A stretch of 64,000 bases of DNA from an uncultured Cytophagales bacterium. GTDB lineage: Bacteria > Bacteroidota > Bacteroidia > Cytophagales > Cyclobacteriaceae. The position numbers and the translations under genes are program-made. The notes under the pieces are model-generated. The model was not told the origin of the DNA. It did not search any database and worked only from the letters and a program-made list of their open reading frames with translations. Positions 17,824 to 27,897 of this stretch are shown one piece after another (the stretch's first letter is position 1; the number at the start of each line of letters is the position of its first letter). The stretch is taken from assembly GCA_913057175.1 (NCBI GenBank), contig CAJXNP010000013.1:186001-250000 (forward strand). The letters run 5' to 3'.

Positions 17824-19011
17824 CTACTTTACAACGAAAATAAAATCACTGCCCGGTTCATTGGTGCCAAATTCACCAAAGCGAGGTTCCGGGCTGATTT
17901 TTTCAATGTATATTTTTAGTTCATTTAAGGTCAATATTTGATCGTCTCCACCCCTGCTTCTCAGGGCTTCCAATAGCTTCCTTGTGAAGGGAGAGTGGGA
18001 GCCAGGTTGACCATCGGAAACATATTCCTTACCTCCCGAGGTCAAATATTTTCTGGTTTTAAATTGTAGTTTTCTATTAATGAATTCTACCTTGTTAAGT
18101 TCGTCATAGACTTCCATTCCCCTGTGGCCTGAATTGACAATGGATTGGTCAAATGTGCCGCTAAAGCATGCATCGATTGTAAGAAAAATGTGTTTACAAG
18201 GGATGTTGTTGACAATATCCCGAAGGTTGGAATGAGAGATATATGAAAGCTTTTCCTCATCATCCCTTTTGGAATCCTGGCAAACCATATACCCCTGATT
18301 GAAATACTGGTCAAAATGACCATGTCCGGCGAAGAACACAAAGAACTGGTCATTAGGTAGAAATGTGGCTTTTGAATATTTTCTCAAGGTTTGAAGTACT
18401 TCCTTTTTGGTTGGGTTTAAGACAACTTCTACTTCAAAACCATAAGTTTCCCGAAGTTCTTTGGCGATGGTTTGCGCATCGTTAACCGGGTTGACCAGGT
18501 TTTCCCAATAATCATAACTATCCGTGGCAAACAATACCGCATAGTCCGTTCGATTATATGCGCTGGCTGTCATTTCATCCATGTCAACCTTTATTGTGCG
18601 AATAGAGGTGGCCATAGACCCATTCTCATCAATGACAGTCACCTTAATGATATTGCTGCCCTGCTGGAGCATAAGGTCAGTGTTGATCCTTTTGCTATAG
18701 GGGGTGCTATTCTGATCTTTGACGATTTTGAATCCTCGTTGCGTACTGGTTTTTTGTTCATTCAGGTACACCTCAACTTCGTTGAGATTTGATTGGGATT
18801 TGATCAATAAATTCAGTGATAATTTTCTTATCTGAAGGATCTCATTGTCATACCTTGGATTTTCCCAGATGATTTCCGGCACTTTTCTGTCCGTATATCT
18901 CCCTGAATAATCCAGATAAAAATCTTCTGTACCTGCTGAGATGGGCATCTCCTGCCCAAAGGCTAGCGTGGTAAAAAATAGCATTAAAATAATGCTGATG
19001 GATTTCTTCAT
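17824..19011 (-). CDS. Exported caspase-like (peptidase C14) protein
   Basis: A 395-residue protein with a signal peptide ending AFGQ. Residues 55-145 form an Ig-like/beta-sandwich domain. Residues 154-395 are a caspase-fold domain: ATDSYDYWENLVNPVNDAQ opens the fold, the catalytic His230 is in FFAGHGHFD, and the nucleophile Cys282 is in TIDACFSGT. A later segment (LTSGGKEYVSDGQPGSHSPFTRKLLEAL) is typical of bacterial metacaspase-like enzymes. Export is unusual, as most bacterial caspase homologues are cytosolic. It is the last gene of an operon with the cadherin/T9SS protein (8-base gap), followed by the terminator at 17747. Confidence 0.9.
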   Translation of the reverse strand: MKKSISIILMLFFTTLAFGQEMPISAGTEDFYLDYSGRYTDRKVPEIIWENPRYDNEILQIRKLSLNLLIKSQSNLNEVEVYLNEQKTSTQRGFKIVKDQNSTPYSKRINTDLMLQQGSNIIKVTVIDENGSMATSIRTIKVDMDEMTASAYNRTDYAVLFATDSYDYWENLVNPVNDAQTIAKELRETYGFEVEVVLNPTKKEVLQTLRKYSKATFLPNDQFFVFFAGHGHFDQYFNQGYMVCQDSKRDDEEKLSYISHSNLRDIVNNIPCKHIFLTIDACFSGTFDQSIVNSGHRGMEVYDELNKVEFINRKLQFKTRKYLTSGGKEYVSDGQPGSHSPFTRKLLEALRSRGGDDQILTLNELKIYIEKISPEPRFGEFGTNEPGSDFIFVVK

Positions 19012-19019
19012 AATGCTGT

Positions 19020-22000
19020 TTATTTTTTGACTACTTTTCCGGAAAAAGTTTTCCCGGTGTTGTTAATAGTTACCTTATATACATATATTCCACTATTGGT
19101 AAATTCTCCACTGTAGTTTTCTCCATCCCAGGTAATGCGATGAAGATTGCTATTAATTTCCTGATAATTCTTTTGGTAGATCCTCAATCCCTGTGAATTA
19201 TAGATCTCCAGATCAACGTCAAATCCCTCTTCATTTGAAGGAAGTATGATCGGAATGTTCAATTCATAATTGAAAGGATTGGGATAGGGAACACCTGCCG
19301 AAACCTCTATTTTGCTCAGGTAATCCTGAATAAACTCATGATCGCCAAAAACCAGCTCAAACCTTTTATCCTCATTAAGATTGAAATCGTATGAATTTCC
19401 TTTCGACATGTCGGTTGTCATGCCTGTTTGCAGATCAACCAGCAGTAATTGTTTATTCCCTCGTCCGAAATAATCATTGTTCCATTTAAGCTGAGCTGTT
19501 CCACCATCTCTTGCAGAAGCGGTAAATTGCCAAATGTGATTTTGAGAAGTTGGGACAATGTCACGGGCAAATTTATTGTAAAAGTATTCTGTATGCTCAA
19601 ATGAATAGTCCACATAGTTACCAAATCTTGGAATAAGCAGTTCATCCCACGCATCTTTTGAAAAGCTAGCTTCAGGGTGCATGCCAACTGCGCCTAAGGA
19701 ATAGGTGTTTTCATTAGTTGTCAACTGAATGGGAACTATCCACTGCTCCTCATCGATCGGTTTGTTTTCCATACTTTCGGCAATTCTCCCACCACCGGAT
19801 GTGCCGGCTTTTTTCAAAGGAACATAAATGGTCACGGATTCTTCTGCGCTTATAAACGCCCCTGTCATAGCCTTAAGGATTCCGTCGGTGACGAAACTTC
19901 CATTTTTGTATTGGATCAAAGAATTGGAAACTTTTCCCGTGTTGAAAACATCTCCGTTCAATTCCGATTCTACCACATCTGCCCAATTGATGTCAAACGG
20001 ATAAGGGTTTCCTATCTGATTCCATCCGGCATTGAGTAATATTTCAAAATATTCTACTTCAGGGTCATAATCAACCCTGCCACTTCCAATTGAAATACCA
20101 TGGTTTTCTTTCTGGTTAAACCAATACCCTTTTCCCCGCGCGATAGAACTCATAGAGTTTGGGTACTCCTTGCAGCATGTTCCGTCTTCATAGCTCAAGA
20201 GTCTCCAGGAAGAAGATGACTGGGCACCGAGATCGTCAACGAAAATATTGGATACGGAATTATTCTCTAATTGGTAAGGTATGGCAATGATCTGGTAATC
20301 TTTTTCCTGGCCTCCGTAAAGCAGGTTATTCAAGCTGATATCACCTTCCTGAAAAGTTAAGGTCATGAGGGTGGTGTCTGAATAAGTGGAATACTTGATA
20401 TCAGAAACTTCGAAATAATAAGTAATCCCCAACTCATCCAGCATGACTCTGGTGATGTCTGCGATAAACACACTATCATCCGACTCAACATTTAATGTAG
20501 ACCAATCACTATCGGCGATCCCTTTGAAATGAAGAGTAACTTTATCAATTCCATGGTCATCTCGCGCAGTAATGCTTACCTGTTCTGAAGATTTGCTGTA
20601 CAGATATGTCTCTTTGAAAGATTGATTGGAAATGACCGGTTCGGTGAAATCAGGGTATTCTTCAATGGTTATGGTAAATTCTTTTTCAAATTCAAGACCT
20701 TCGCTGTCGATGGCCTTGATCGTTACGGTCAATTTTGAACTCTCGGAGTATTCAAGAACCGAATTGGTTTTTAACTCGTTGGCTTCAACCTGAAAATATT
20801 CATCTCCTGAAACGATTTCATAAGAATGTGATGAGTCAAAGTCCGGATCAATGGTCGAAAGGTTTCCAATATGTGTTCCGATGGGTCGGAATTCCTGAAT
20901 GGTATTATTATCAAGGGAAATATCAACAGGGTTCTCGTTGATGTCAATAATATGAATGGTAAAAGATCTTTCTACACTTTCCCCAAATGAATCTATTGAC
21001 CTGATCCTGATAGACTTTTCATTACCTTCTTCAAAATCAAACACTACATCTGACCTCAATTCATTGTTAACGATATCAAATGAACCATTGTCAGCATCGC
21101 CTTCTCCTGCAACCAGCAGGTAGCTGTGCGTGTCATCTTCATCGAGATCTTCAGTATTAAGAGTTCCGATTATCGATCCTGTTGTTAAGTTTTCATCGAT
21201 AGAATTTCCATCTAAAGTAAAATCAGTAGGAGCATGGTTCTGATACTTTCTAAGCTGAGTGGTGACTTCATTGGTTTGCTGGTTGATCCAGGTGTAGAAG
21301 AATTTGTCGGTTTCTTCAAAATAGAGGATGTTGTGAGGGAGTAAATTGTCGTTGTCGTCGACAGAGGTTCCAACTTCAGGAACCATTGAAAAACTTTCTC
21401 CATCGATGATTGATAAATCGCTGGTTGATAATCTTGATGCAAAGAGATCATAATTTTCACTTCCTGAAGTAGCTATGATACCAAAGAATGAAGCCATGTA
21501 TTCGTTTTTAACTGGGCTAAACCTCACAATTGGTAGCTTGGCTTGCTGAGAGCATGTCACTGGATTTGGGCATCCGGGTATTTCACTCACTATCTCATTT
21601 GATCCAATATTTGAACCATCGGATGCTGAAATTTTTTGTCCATAAATCTCTCTGACTTGTTCAAAACCTGAACCAGGGCTGAAAATTTTTTCAAAGACAA
21701 CCAAAAATTCACTATCAGCGGAATTATAGGTTATTACTGGGTTTTTATAAGTTTCTGAGATGGCGTCGGGGCCTATCCGGAAAAAGCTTCCCTCCAACCC
21801 CATTGTTGTCGGATCAATAATATTTCCCCATATCTCAGAAGTCAGTAAATCCTCAGAATAGAATACCAGGAAGAATTTTTGAAGATCAACGTTGTAAATA
21901 ATTTCACTGGAATGGAGTCCTTTATTGCCAGAAAAATCGCTGTTCAAACTGTTTTTATCAATTATTAGCTCACTACCTTCGGTCTGTCCGTTCGATGGAT

Positions 22001-22577
22001 TGATTTTATGGAGATGCAATGCCATATCCGATCCGGTTTGTAAATGGTATCCGGCAATGAATTTGTTTAAAGTAGGATCAAAATCAACCAGTAAATGATT
22101 GAATGGATCTCCAAAAGTATTTGATTCAAACTCAATTACGCTGGAAGTTTTTACACCGTCATCATTAATGAGAAACCCAATTACTTTTCTTGCTGAAGTT
22201 GTTCTTGTTTTTAAAACAACAAAATACTGGTTATTTACAGGATCATAGGAAATAGCGGGTATTTCAGTAGATACTTGTGATGAAGGACAGCTTCCGGAAA
22301 TGGAATGAATTGTAAAAACATTGCCAATTTTTGCACCCGTTTCAGGATCTGATTTCTGGCCCACCAGTTCCACATTATTAGCACAACCAGATTTTGGATT
22401 CGCCCAGATTGTTAATATTTCGTCATTCACAGAATTGTAAACCGAAACCGGAGGTGTCAAAAAAGCATTACCAGATAAAACCACAGCCTCTTCGCCAATT
22501 TCCGAAGAAAAGGCAATGTGGCTTAAAACCAGCATTCCTAAGATTAATAGATTTATTTTGTTTTTAAAACTCCTCAT
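19020..22577 (-). CDS. Large T9SS-secreted surface protein with cadherin-like repeats
   Basis: A 1185-residue surface or secreted protein. The signal peptide is followed by a long beta-propeller-like region (residues 30-430) with repeats such as ISYDPVNNQYFVVLK and ITYNSADSEFLVVFE. Two cadherin-like repeats follow at about 445-640 (FTLDGNSIDENLTTGSIIGTL; ISLDNNTIQEF), with DEDD and DINEN calcium-type motifs. A beta domain and a mixed region come next, with a type A T9SS sorting domain at the end (VPYPNPFNYELNIPI; GIYVYKVTIN). The likely role is Ca2+-dependent adhesion or a scaffold. It is flanked within 8-14 bases by the caspase-like and Kre9-like genes, so the three probably work together. 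Confidence 0.9.
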   Translation of the reverse strand: MRSFKNKINLLILGMLVLSHIAFSSEIGEEAVVLSGNAFLTPPVSVYNSVNDEILTIWANPKSGCANNVELVGQKSDPETGAKIGNVFTIHSISGSCPSSQVSTEIPAISYDPVNNQYFVVLKTRTTSARKVIGFLINDDGVKTSSVIEFESNTFGDPFNHLLVDFDPTLNKFIAGYHLQTGSDMALHLHKINPSNGQTEGSELIIDKNSLNSDFSGNKGLHSSEIIYNVDLQKFFLVFYSEDLLTSEIWGNIIDPTTMGLEGSFFRIGPDAISETYKNPVITYNSADSEFLVVFEKIFSPGSGFEQVREIYGQKISASDGSNIGSNEIVSEIPGCPNPVTCSQQAKLPIVRFSPVKNEYMASFFGIIATSGSENYDLFASRLSTSDLSIIDGESFSMVPEVGTSVDDNDNLLPHNILYFEETDKFFYTWINQQTNEVTTQLRKYQNHAPTDFTLDGNSIDENLTTGSIIGTLNTEDLDEDDTHSYLLVAGEGDADNGSFDIVNNELRSDVVFDFEEGNEKSIRIRSIDSFGESVERSFTIHIIDINENPVDISLDNNTIQEFRPIGTHIGNLSTIDPDFDSSHSYEIVSGDEYFQVEANELKTNSVLEYSESSKLTVTIKAIDSEGLEFEKEFTITIEEYPDFTEPVISNQSFKETYLYSKSSEQVSITARDDHGIDKVTLHFKGIADSDWSTLNVESDDSVFIADITRVMLDELGITYYFEVSDIKYSTYSDTTLMTLTFQEGDISLNNLLYGGQEKDYQIIAIPYQLENNSVSNIFVDDLGAQSSSSWRLLSYEDGTCCKEYPNSMSSIARGKGYWFNQKENHGISIGSGRVDYDPEVEYFEILLNAGWNQIGNPYPFDINWADVVESELNGDVFNTGKVSNSLIQYKNGSFVTDGILKAMTGAFISAEESVTIYVPLKKAGTSGGGRIAESMENKPIDEEQWIVPIQLTTNENTYSLGAVGMHPEASFSKDAWDELLIPRFGNYVDYSFEHTEYFYNKFARDIVPTSQNHIWQFTASARDGGTAQLKWNNDYFGRGNKQLLLVDLQTGMTTDMSKGNSYDFNLNEDKRFELVFGDHEFIQDYLSKIEVSAGVPYPNPFNYELNIPIILPSNEEGFDVDLEIYNSQGLRIYQKNYQEINSNLHRITWDGENYSGEFTNSGIYVYKVTINNTGKTFSGKVVKK

Positions 22578-22591
22578 TCTTGGCTCGTGGT

Positions 22592-23332
22592 TTATGGGTT
22601 TGGTGGATCTGGGATTGATTCATCGGTCTCCTGCCCTCCCGGACTTTCATCACCACCCATCATGATGACAAAAACCCCTCCGGCTACTACGACAGGGGCA
22701 ATTTTCAATAATGTCGGAACTTTTCTTTTTATGGTAAACTCGTCCGAGAGTTCATATTTCATAGGATTTTCCTTCGAACCGAGCTTTACGCGGTATCCGT
22801 CGCCGGCTTTATAGTTTCCGGGAACCGTCCACGTATATTTTCCCGAATTGCGAATGGAAATTTTCCTGGTAATGGGGCTTCCGTTTTTCACGATCTCAAA
22901 AGTCAGCTCTTCAAATTCTGCCACTGGTTCCCATGTTATATTCATGGTTTTTGATTTCTTAATTTTTTGATCGTTAATAAAATCGTTGTAGGCGACAAGA
23001 GGTGTATAGAAATCACCTTTTATTTTGAGATTTACATCTCCTTTGAAGTTTCCGAATTCTTTTCTTGCATCCCAGTAGATAACCTTTTGCCGTCCTGAGC
23101 TGACCTTCTGCCCTACATCTCCGGTAACTTCCATAAGTGGGGATGAATAATTGTCATGCGAACCGTATAGGTAGAATTCAAACAATTGAGAGGGGTCGGG
23201 ACTTTCGATATCGTAATGAACGGCAATCAGCCCGCTTTCAAACTTAACTGTTACATTGCTAAGCGTTTGCGCAAAGGAGGCGGTTGGTAACAGGAGATAG
23301 AATACACCTAAACAGAGTAAAAATCCTCTCAT
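22592..23332 (-). CDS. Exported Kre9/KNH-like domain protein with membrane anchor
   Basis: A 246-residue protein with a signal peptide ending ASFAQ. The region to about residue 115 is beta-rich. Residues 125-200 match the Kre9/KNH-like domain (NITWEPVAEFEELTFEIVKN; SGKYTWTVPGNYKAGDGYRV). A single hydrophobic segment (IAPVVVAGGVFVIMMGG, about 212-228) and a Pro-rich tail end the protein, giving a membrane anchor with a short C-terminal tail. It is the first gene of the three-gene operon, 14 bases before the cadherin gene. The domain is known from fungal wall proteins and from bacterial surface proteins; a role in presenting or holding the caspase/cadherin products is inferred only. Confidence 0.78.
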   Translation of the reverse strand: MRGFLLCLGVFYLLLPTASFAQTLSNVTVKFESGLIAVHYDIESPDPSQLFEFYLYGSHDNYSSPLMEVTGDVGQKVSSGRQKVIYWDARKEFGNFKGDVNLKIKGDFYTPLVAYNDFINDQKIKKSKTMNITWEPVAEFEELTFEIVKNGSPITRKISIRNSGKYTWTVPGNYKAGDGYRVKLGSKENPMKYELSDEFTIKRKVPTLLKIAPVVVAGGVFVIMMGGDESPGGQETDESIPDPPNP

Positions 23333-23569
23333 AATTGTGGTAAATAATCATCATCAAAAATTGGTGTTGGTTGGTATCACGCAACGATTAAAAGATGTAA
23401 AAAATCTTTATAAATCATTACTTAAATATATCACTTATTTCTTACTCAAAATCAGTCATTTAAGAAATAAAAATAATAAAAAATCACAATGTAAGGTTTT
23501 CATGGGAATAGAATGAATTGATTTTCATGTTATCCATGTTAAAATAAATGGTAAAAAACTACAAATTTG

Positions 23570-26500
23570 CTAAGCTAATTCTCTCAGGTCTACCGGAACA
23601 ACCCTTGATACACCCTGTTCAATCATCGTGATTCCGTAAATAACATCAGTACTTGCCATTGTTCGCTTATTGTGTGTGACAATGATGAACTGGGAATCTT
23701 CTGAGAATTTCTTGATGATGTTGTTGAACTTGTCAATATTGGCATCATCCAAAGGTGCATCCACTTCATCAAAAATACAGAATGGAGCAGGTTTTAAAAG
23801 GTAAATAGAGAATAACAGTGAGGTGGCAGTGAGGGTTTTCTCTCCCCCGGATAATTGATTGATTGTCAATGGTTTTTTGCCTTTTGGCTTGGCGATGATC
23901 TCAACGGACGAATCCAATGGATTTTCCGGGTCAGAGAGTCGCAAATCACAATCGTCTTCCTCTGTGAAGAGGGAGCGGAATACCGTGATGAAATTGTCTT
24001 TTATTTTGTAAAATGCATCGAGGAAAGTTTGTTTGGCAACCATATCGATTTCATCGATGGTTGTGAGTAAGGATTCCTTGGCATTTTGCAGATCCTGCTT
24101 TTGATTGGTAATAAATACGTGTCTTTCTTTAATCTCATTGTAGGCCTCCATCGCCATCGGGTTAATAGGCCCGATCTTTTCCAGTCTTTCCTTGCATTTT
24201 TCAACCTTTTGGATCAATTCTTCTTCGCTAAATTCGGTCTGATCATCGTCCTTTTCAAAGGATAGCTGGTCGATGTCAATTTTAAACTCGACCGACAGTC
24301 GTTCCTTCAATCCATTGATCTCCAGCTTAAGTTCATTCAGCTTGTTTTGAAGCTCCATGAGAAGGGTGTCTGCACTTTCTCTTTTTCGCTGGATCTGCCG
24401 GGCATCATCTTCTAATTCATCGATGGAACCTCTTTGAGCATAATAGTCTTTTTCAGCTTCATTGACAGCCTGTTCGATGCGCTCTTTCTCCTCGTACATT
24501 TCTACCAGTTCGTCTTCCTGAATTTCATTGCTGTCAATGATTTTCTTTATCTCCTCTTCGTTCTTTTTCAGGTCTTCCTGGTTCTTCTCAATCCTTTCCT
24601 TGCTCTGCTCAAATGTGTTTTGCTTAAAAGAGATCTCCTGTTCTACACTGGTGAGTTTGTTTTGGTGCCGGTGGAAGTTGATGTTTTCTTCGTTGAATGC
24701 AGATGATTTTACTTCCAGGACTTTCTTTAATTCCGAAAGCTCGTCATGCAGGTTATTCAACTGATCTAATTGAATTTCCAATTCACTTTCCCGGCTTTCT
24801 GATTGAGGTTTTAGTTCAGTCAATTCCTGGGAAAGGGAATCCATTTGCTCCAAAAGATCTTCTTTTCTTAGTGCAGACGTTGAGATCATTTCGGAAAACT
24901 GCTCCTGCTTCGTTTCCACGGAAACAAGTTCCTGATCCAGCTTATGGATTTTTTCATTGAGCTCTTCAATATCAATTTTCCTGGTTTTTTGCTTTAAATC
25001 TTCCAGTGCATGCAGTTGCTCTTTTAAATTGGATTCGATATCATCCAGTTTAATTCTGAGTGATTTGATTTCCTTTTCCAGCTTTTCGAGGTTTTTGGCT
25101 CGGCCAATCCTTTTCCCTTCAAACAGTCCTACCGATCCTCCCGAAATGCTGAATTTTCTTTTTGTGATCTTACCGTTTTGAGTGATGAAAACACAGTTTT
25201 CGTGGTCAGGAAGCTGCTTTTCACTCCCGGTAACGATATAAACACCATCGAGGATGTGGCTGACCAACTTTTTATACTTTGGATCAAATTCGATGATTTC
25301 TGTTGCCGGAATGGCATTTTCAAAGATCCTGGGCTCTCCTGAACGGAATTTTTCAAACTTGTCGAGAATGAAGAAATGAGCTTTTCCCTTAGACGCATCA
25401 CTCAACAAATTAATGGCCTGGTAAGCGTCGCTTTCTTCATTGACAATGTAGTAATTCATGAAAGGTTCGAGGTAATTCTCGATCGTGATCCGGTATTTTT
25501 CATCGCAGGTGATGATATCCGATAGCAAGGGAGCGTCCTTTTTCCAATTGGCTTTTTTCTTCAGAAATTTAATGGCCTCGGGAAACCCCTCCAGGTTGTC
25601 AACCAATGACTTGGTAAGATTATATTCGTTTTCTTTTGCATCCAGTTTCCTGCCAACCTGTACCTTTTCTTCACGGATTACCTCAATGGTCTTTTCTGTT
25701 GAACGGATCCTGTCTTCCGTTTTTTCTTCGGTCTGTTTTAGCTTGGAAAGCTCCTGATTTTTGTGATTGACCTCCGTTTTGAGTTCGTTGATCTTCTTTT
25801 CAAATTCTTCTACACTTGCTGTTTTGGAAGAAGCGTCCGTTTGGGCCTTTTCCATCTCTTGTTTCAGGGAATTGATCTGGATCTCCTTGATCTCAATGTC
25901 TTTCTTGATTTGATAGAGCTCTTCCTTTTTGTTTCTGTAGTTTTGGTCCAGTGTATTCACCTCTTCCTGCAGGGCATTGGTTTTGATCTTCTGTTCATCG
26001 TACTCACCTTTCAATTGCACGATCTTCACTTCATATTCTGACAAAACCTTTTCGGCATTTTCCTTTTCTGATCGAAGGCCCTTCAAGCTGAATTCTGTAC
26101 GGTTATTGCTTTGTTTGTCCTGTTCCAATTGCTCACGAAGGGAGTCAGATTTGTCATTCAGGTATTTCAGCCGCTCATTTTTGATTTTCTTTTCACTTTC
26201 AAAGTGACGGATCTTCGCAACGAATTCATTCAGGGCTTTTTGCCTGGAAGAAAGTGTTTTTTCCTTTTCGATCAGGTCTTTTTTGGATTTTTCTACAGCA
26301 GATTCCTTTTCTGCCAGCTGTTTGGAAAGGCTTACCTTATGATCTTTTTCCTGGTTGATTTGCTGGTTGACACTTTCGTATGATCCACGGTGTTTTTCGA
26401 TTTTCTTTTTCGCCAGCTCGACAGAGAACTTCTTGTATTCGTCCTTAATTTTATAATAGTTCTCAGCCTGTTTGGCCTGCCGTTCCAGGGATTTCATGTT

Positions 26501-27100
26501 TTTTTCTATCTCAAAAAGTAGGTCTTCAACCCTTTCCAGGTCCGCATCCGCTTCACTCAGTTTTCGAAGAGTTTCTTTCTTTCGAATCCTGAATTTTGAA
26601 ATGCCGGCAGCTTCTTCGAACAGATGTCTCCGGGAGTTATCCTTATCATTCAGAATATCATCCACCATTTTCAATTCGATGATGGCATAGCTATTGGAGG
26701 CAATTCCGGTATCAAGAAACAAACTGGTGATATCCTTCAGACGGCATTGCACACCGTTTAATAAATATTCGCTTTCGCCAGAGCGGTAATACCTTCTGGT
26801 AATGGTAATTTGATTGTATTCTACCGGTAGTAAATTTTTGGTATTATTGAAGGTGAGCGATACTTCGGCAAGCTGCGTAGCTTTACGGGTTTTGGTTCCG
26901 TTGAAGATGATATTTTCCATCTTCTCCGACCTCAGTGCACTTATCTTTTGCTCTCCGAGAACCCATCTGATCGAATCAACAATATTGGATTTCCCACAAC
27001 CATTCGGGCCAACGATGCCCGTAATCCCTTCGTTAAAATTGATAACAACTTTGTCTCCAAAGCTTTTAAAACCTTTGATTTCGAGTTTAGTGAGCTGCAT
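23570..27100 (-). CDS. smc: Chromosome segregation protein SMC
   Basis: A 1176-residue SMC ATPase that organises and separates chromosomes, normally with ScpA and ScpB. The N-terminal Walker A is GPNGCGKSN (31-39). Two long coiled coils (about 170-500 and 670-1000) flank the hinge (about 510-660, KKDAPLLSDII to GGSVGLFEGKRIG). The C-terminal head has the signature LSGGEKTLTATSLLFSIYLL and Walker B FCIFDEVDAPLDD, with THNKRTM as the H-loop. No scp gene is nearby. Upstream on the minus strand TAACTTTG (27185-27178) is a good -7 box, but no clear -33 element is seen. Confidence 0.97.
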   Translation of the reverse strand: MQLTKLEIKGFKSFGDKVVINFNEGITGIVGPNGCGKSNIVDSIRWVLGEQKISALRSEKMENIIFNGTKTRKATQLAEVSLTFNNTKNLLPVEYNQITITRRYYRSGESEYLLNGVQCRLKDITSLFLDTGIASNSYAIIELKMVDDILNDKDNSRRHLFEEAAGISKFRIRKKETLRKLSEADADLERVEDLLFEIEKNMKSLERQAKQAENYYKIKDEYKKFSVELAKKKIEKHRGSYESVNQQINQEKDHKVSLSKQLAEKESAVEKSKKDLIEKEKTLSSRQKALNEFVAKIRHFESEKKIKNERLKYLNDKSDSLREQLEQDKQSNNRTEFSLKGLRSEKENAEKVLSEYEVKIVQLKGEYDEQKIKTNALQEEVNTLDQNYRNKKEELYQIKKDIEIKEIQINSLKQEMEKAQTDASSKTASVEEFEKKINELKTEVNHKNQELSKLKQTEEKTEDRIRSTEKTIEVIREEKVQVGRKLDAKENEYNLTKSLVDNLEGFPEAIKFLKKKANWKKDAPLLSDIITCDEKYRITIENYLEPFMNYYIVNEESDAYQAINLLSDASKGKAHFFILDKFEKFRSGEPRIFENAIPATEIIEFDPKYKKLVSHILDGVYIVTGSEKQLPDHENCVFITQNGKITKRKFSISGGSVGLFEGKRIGRAKNLEKLEKEIKSLRIKLDDIESNLKEQLHALEDLKQKTRKIDIEELNEKIHKLDQELVSVETKQEQFSEMISTSALRKEDLLEQMDSLSQELTELKPQSESRESELEIQLDQLNNLHDELSELKKVLEVKSSAFNEENINFHRHQNKLTSVEQEISFKQNTFEQSKERIEKNQEDLKKNEEEIKKIIDSNEIQEDELVEMYEEKERIEQAVNEAEKDYYAQRGSIDELEDDARQIQRKRESADTLLMELQNKLNELKLEINGLKERLSVEFKIDIDQLSFEKDDDQTEFSEEELIQKVEKCKERLEKIGPINPMAMEAYNEIKERHVFITNQKQDLQNAKESLLTTIDEIDMVAKQTFLDAFYKIKDNFITVFRSLFTEEDDCDLRLSDPENPLDSSVEIIAKPKGKKPLTINQLSGGEKTLTATSLLFSIYLLKPAPFCIFDEVDAPLDDANIDKFNNIIKKFSEDSQFIIVTHNKRTMASTDVIYGITMIEQGVSRVVPVDLRELA

Positions 27101-27208
27101 AAATTGCTTAAACTTTACTACTGGAAAAAACTAACCAACAAACGACAACCTAGCGTTCTTTAATTTAGAAAAGTTGACAAAGTTAAAATTATAATTAATT
27201 TCGTGCTC

Positions 27209-27718
27209 ATGGATGAAGGATTAATTTACTATATAATCTTGGCTGTGATTGCCTTGCTCTCACAGGTTTTAAAAAAAAGCAAGAAATCACCTTCCAACCG
27301 ACCTTCACCTTCGCAGGAAGGTCAGGAAGAGCGTCCCCAGCGGAAACCTTTTTCTTTTGAAGATATTTTAAAGGAGTTTGAGGCGGAGGTACTCGATAAG
27401 GAACCTGAAGTTGAGAAGGAAAGACCATATCGGCGGCCCATCCCACAACCAGAACCAGAGCCTTTGATTGAAGACGAAGAAAGGAAACCTTCTATGTATG
27501 ACGCTTATGAAGGTACGGCCTATCAATCTCTTGAGTCACTTGAATCACTTGAATCATTGGAGGACAAACCGACGCAGAAAAAGAGAATATTTAAACGGGA
27601 TGAGTCTTACGCAATTGACGAATCTGAAACCCCAAATATCTTACAGGAATTGCTGGAATATGATGGAGCGAAAAAAGCCATCATTTATAGCGAGATCATC
27701 AACAGAAAGTATGATTAA
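27209..27718 (+). CDS. Small membrane-anchored protein with SLE repeat, unknown function
   Basis: A 169-residue protein. The ATG at 27209 is preferred over a GTG at 27203. Residues 4-21 (LIYYIILAVIALLSQVLKK) form an N-terminal anchor, followed by a basic then Pro/Glu-rich region (KPFSFEDILKEFEAEVLD) and a tandem SLE repeat (SLESLESLESLE) from 9-base units near 27530-27560. It ends with a conserved-looking LQELLEYDGAKKAIIYSEII and NRKYD. The shape (anchor, disordered acidic linker, C-terminal peptide) recurs in Bacteroidota proteins I cannot name. It is divergent from smc. Confidence 0.7.
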   Translation: MDEGLIYYIILAVIALLSQVLKKSKKSPSNRPSPSQEGQEERPQRKPFSFEDILKEFEAEVLDKEPEVEKERPYRRPIPQPEPEPLIEDEERKPSMYDAYEGTAYQSLESLESLESLEDKPTQKKRIFKRDESYAIDESETPNILQELLEYDGAKKAIIYSEIINRKYD

Positions 27719-27750
27719 ATGCTTTAAACTAATTTTTTTTATTTACGTTG

Positions 27751-27779
27751 TTTGCGAATATAATTTTTAATTAACTTTG
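27751..27779 (+). promoter_or_regulatory. Promoter of the arginine operon
   Basis: TTTG at 27751-27754 and the -7 box TAACTTTG at 27772-27779, spaced by 17 bases; an alternative TTG at 27748-27750 gives a spacing of 21. Both fit the Bacteroidota consensus. Transcription would start near 27786, leaving a leader of about 155 bases before the GNAT gene. Confidence 0.65.
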
Positions 27780-27799
27780 CATCCCTAATTAAAAATAAA

Positions 27800-27897
27800 G
27801 TGATAAAAAGAAGCACACATCTTTTTCTACCTATTTCTCCGACCAGGAGGCCCTGAGGGGCTATACCATTCATCGTATGCCTACGCGGCGTCGCTAA
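27800..27897 (+). promoter_or_regulatory. Candidate arginine leader: two short Arg-codon reading frames in the 5' untranslated region
   Basis: Between the promoter and the first gene is a GC-rich island (about 27840-27895) in AT-rich surroundings. Two short frames stand out. One starts at GTG 27800 and ends SPTRRP-stop (stop 27854-27856), with adjacent AGG codons at 27845-27850. The other is ATG 27877 encoding MPTRRR and stop (27895-27897), with CGG CGT CGC in a row. Short hairpins can form (GGCCC/GGGCT around 27849-27862; AUAC/GUAU around 27864-27879). Stalling at Arg codons is a plausible attenuation device. No strong terminator hairpin with a U-tract was found, so a transcriptional mechanism is not shown. 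Confidence 0.5.

Noticed and set aside
24434-24764. Long plus-strand frames inside smc
   Set aside because: These are antisense to the SMC coiled coil, whose Lys/Glu repeats leave the other strand open by composition.
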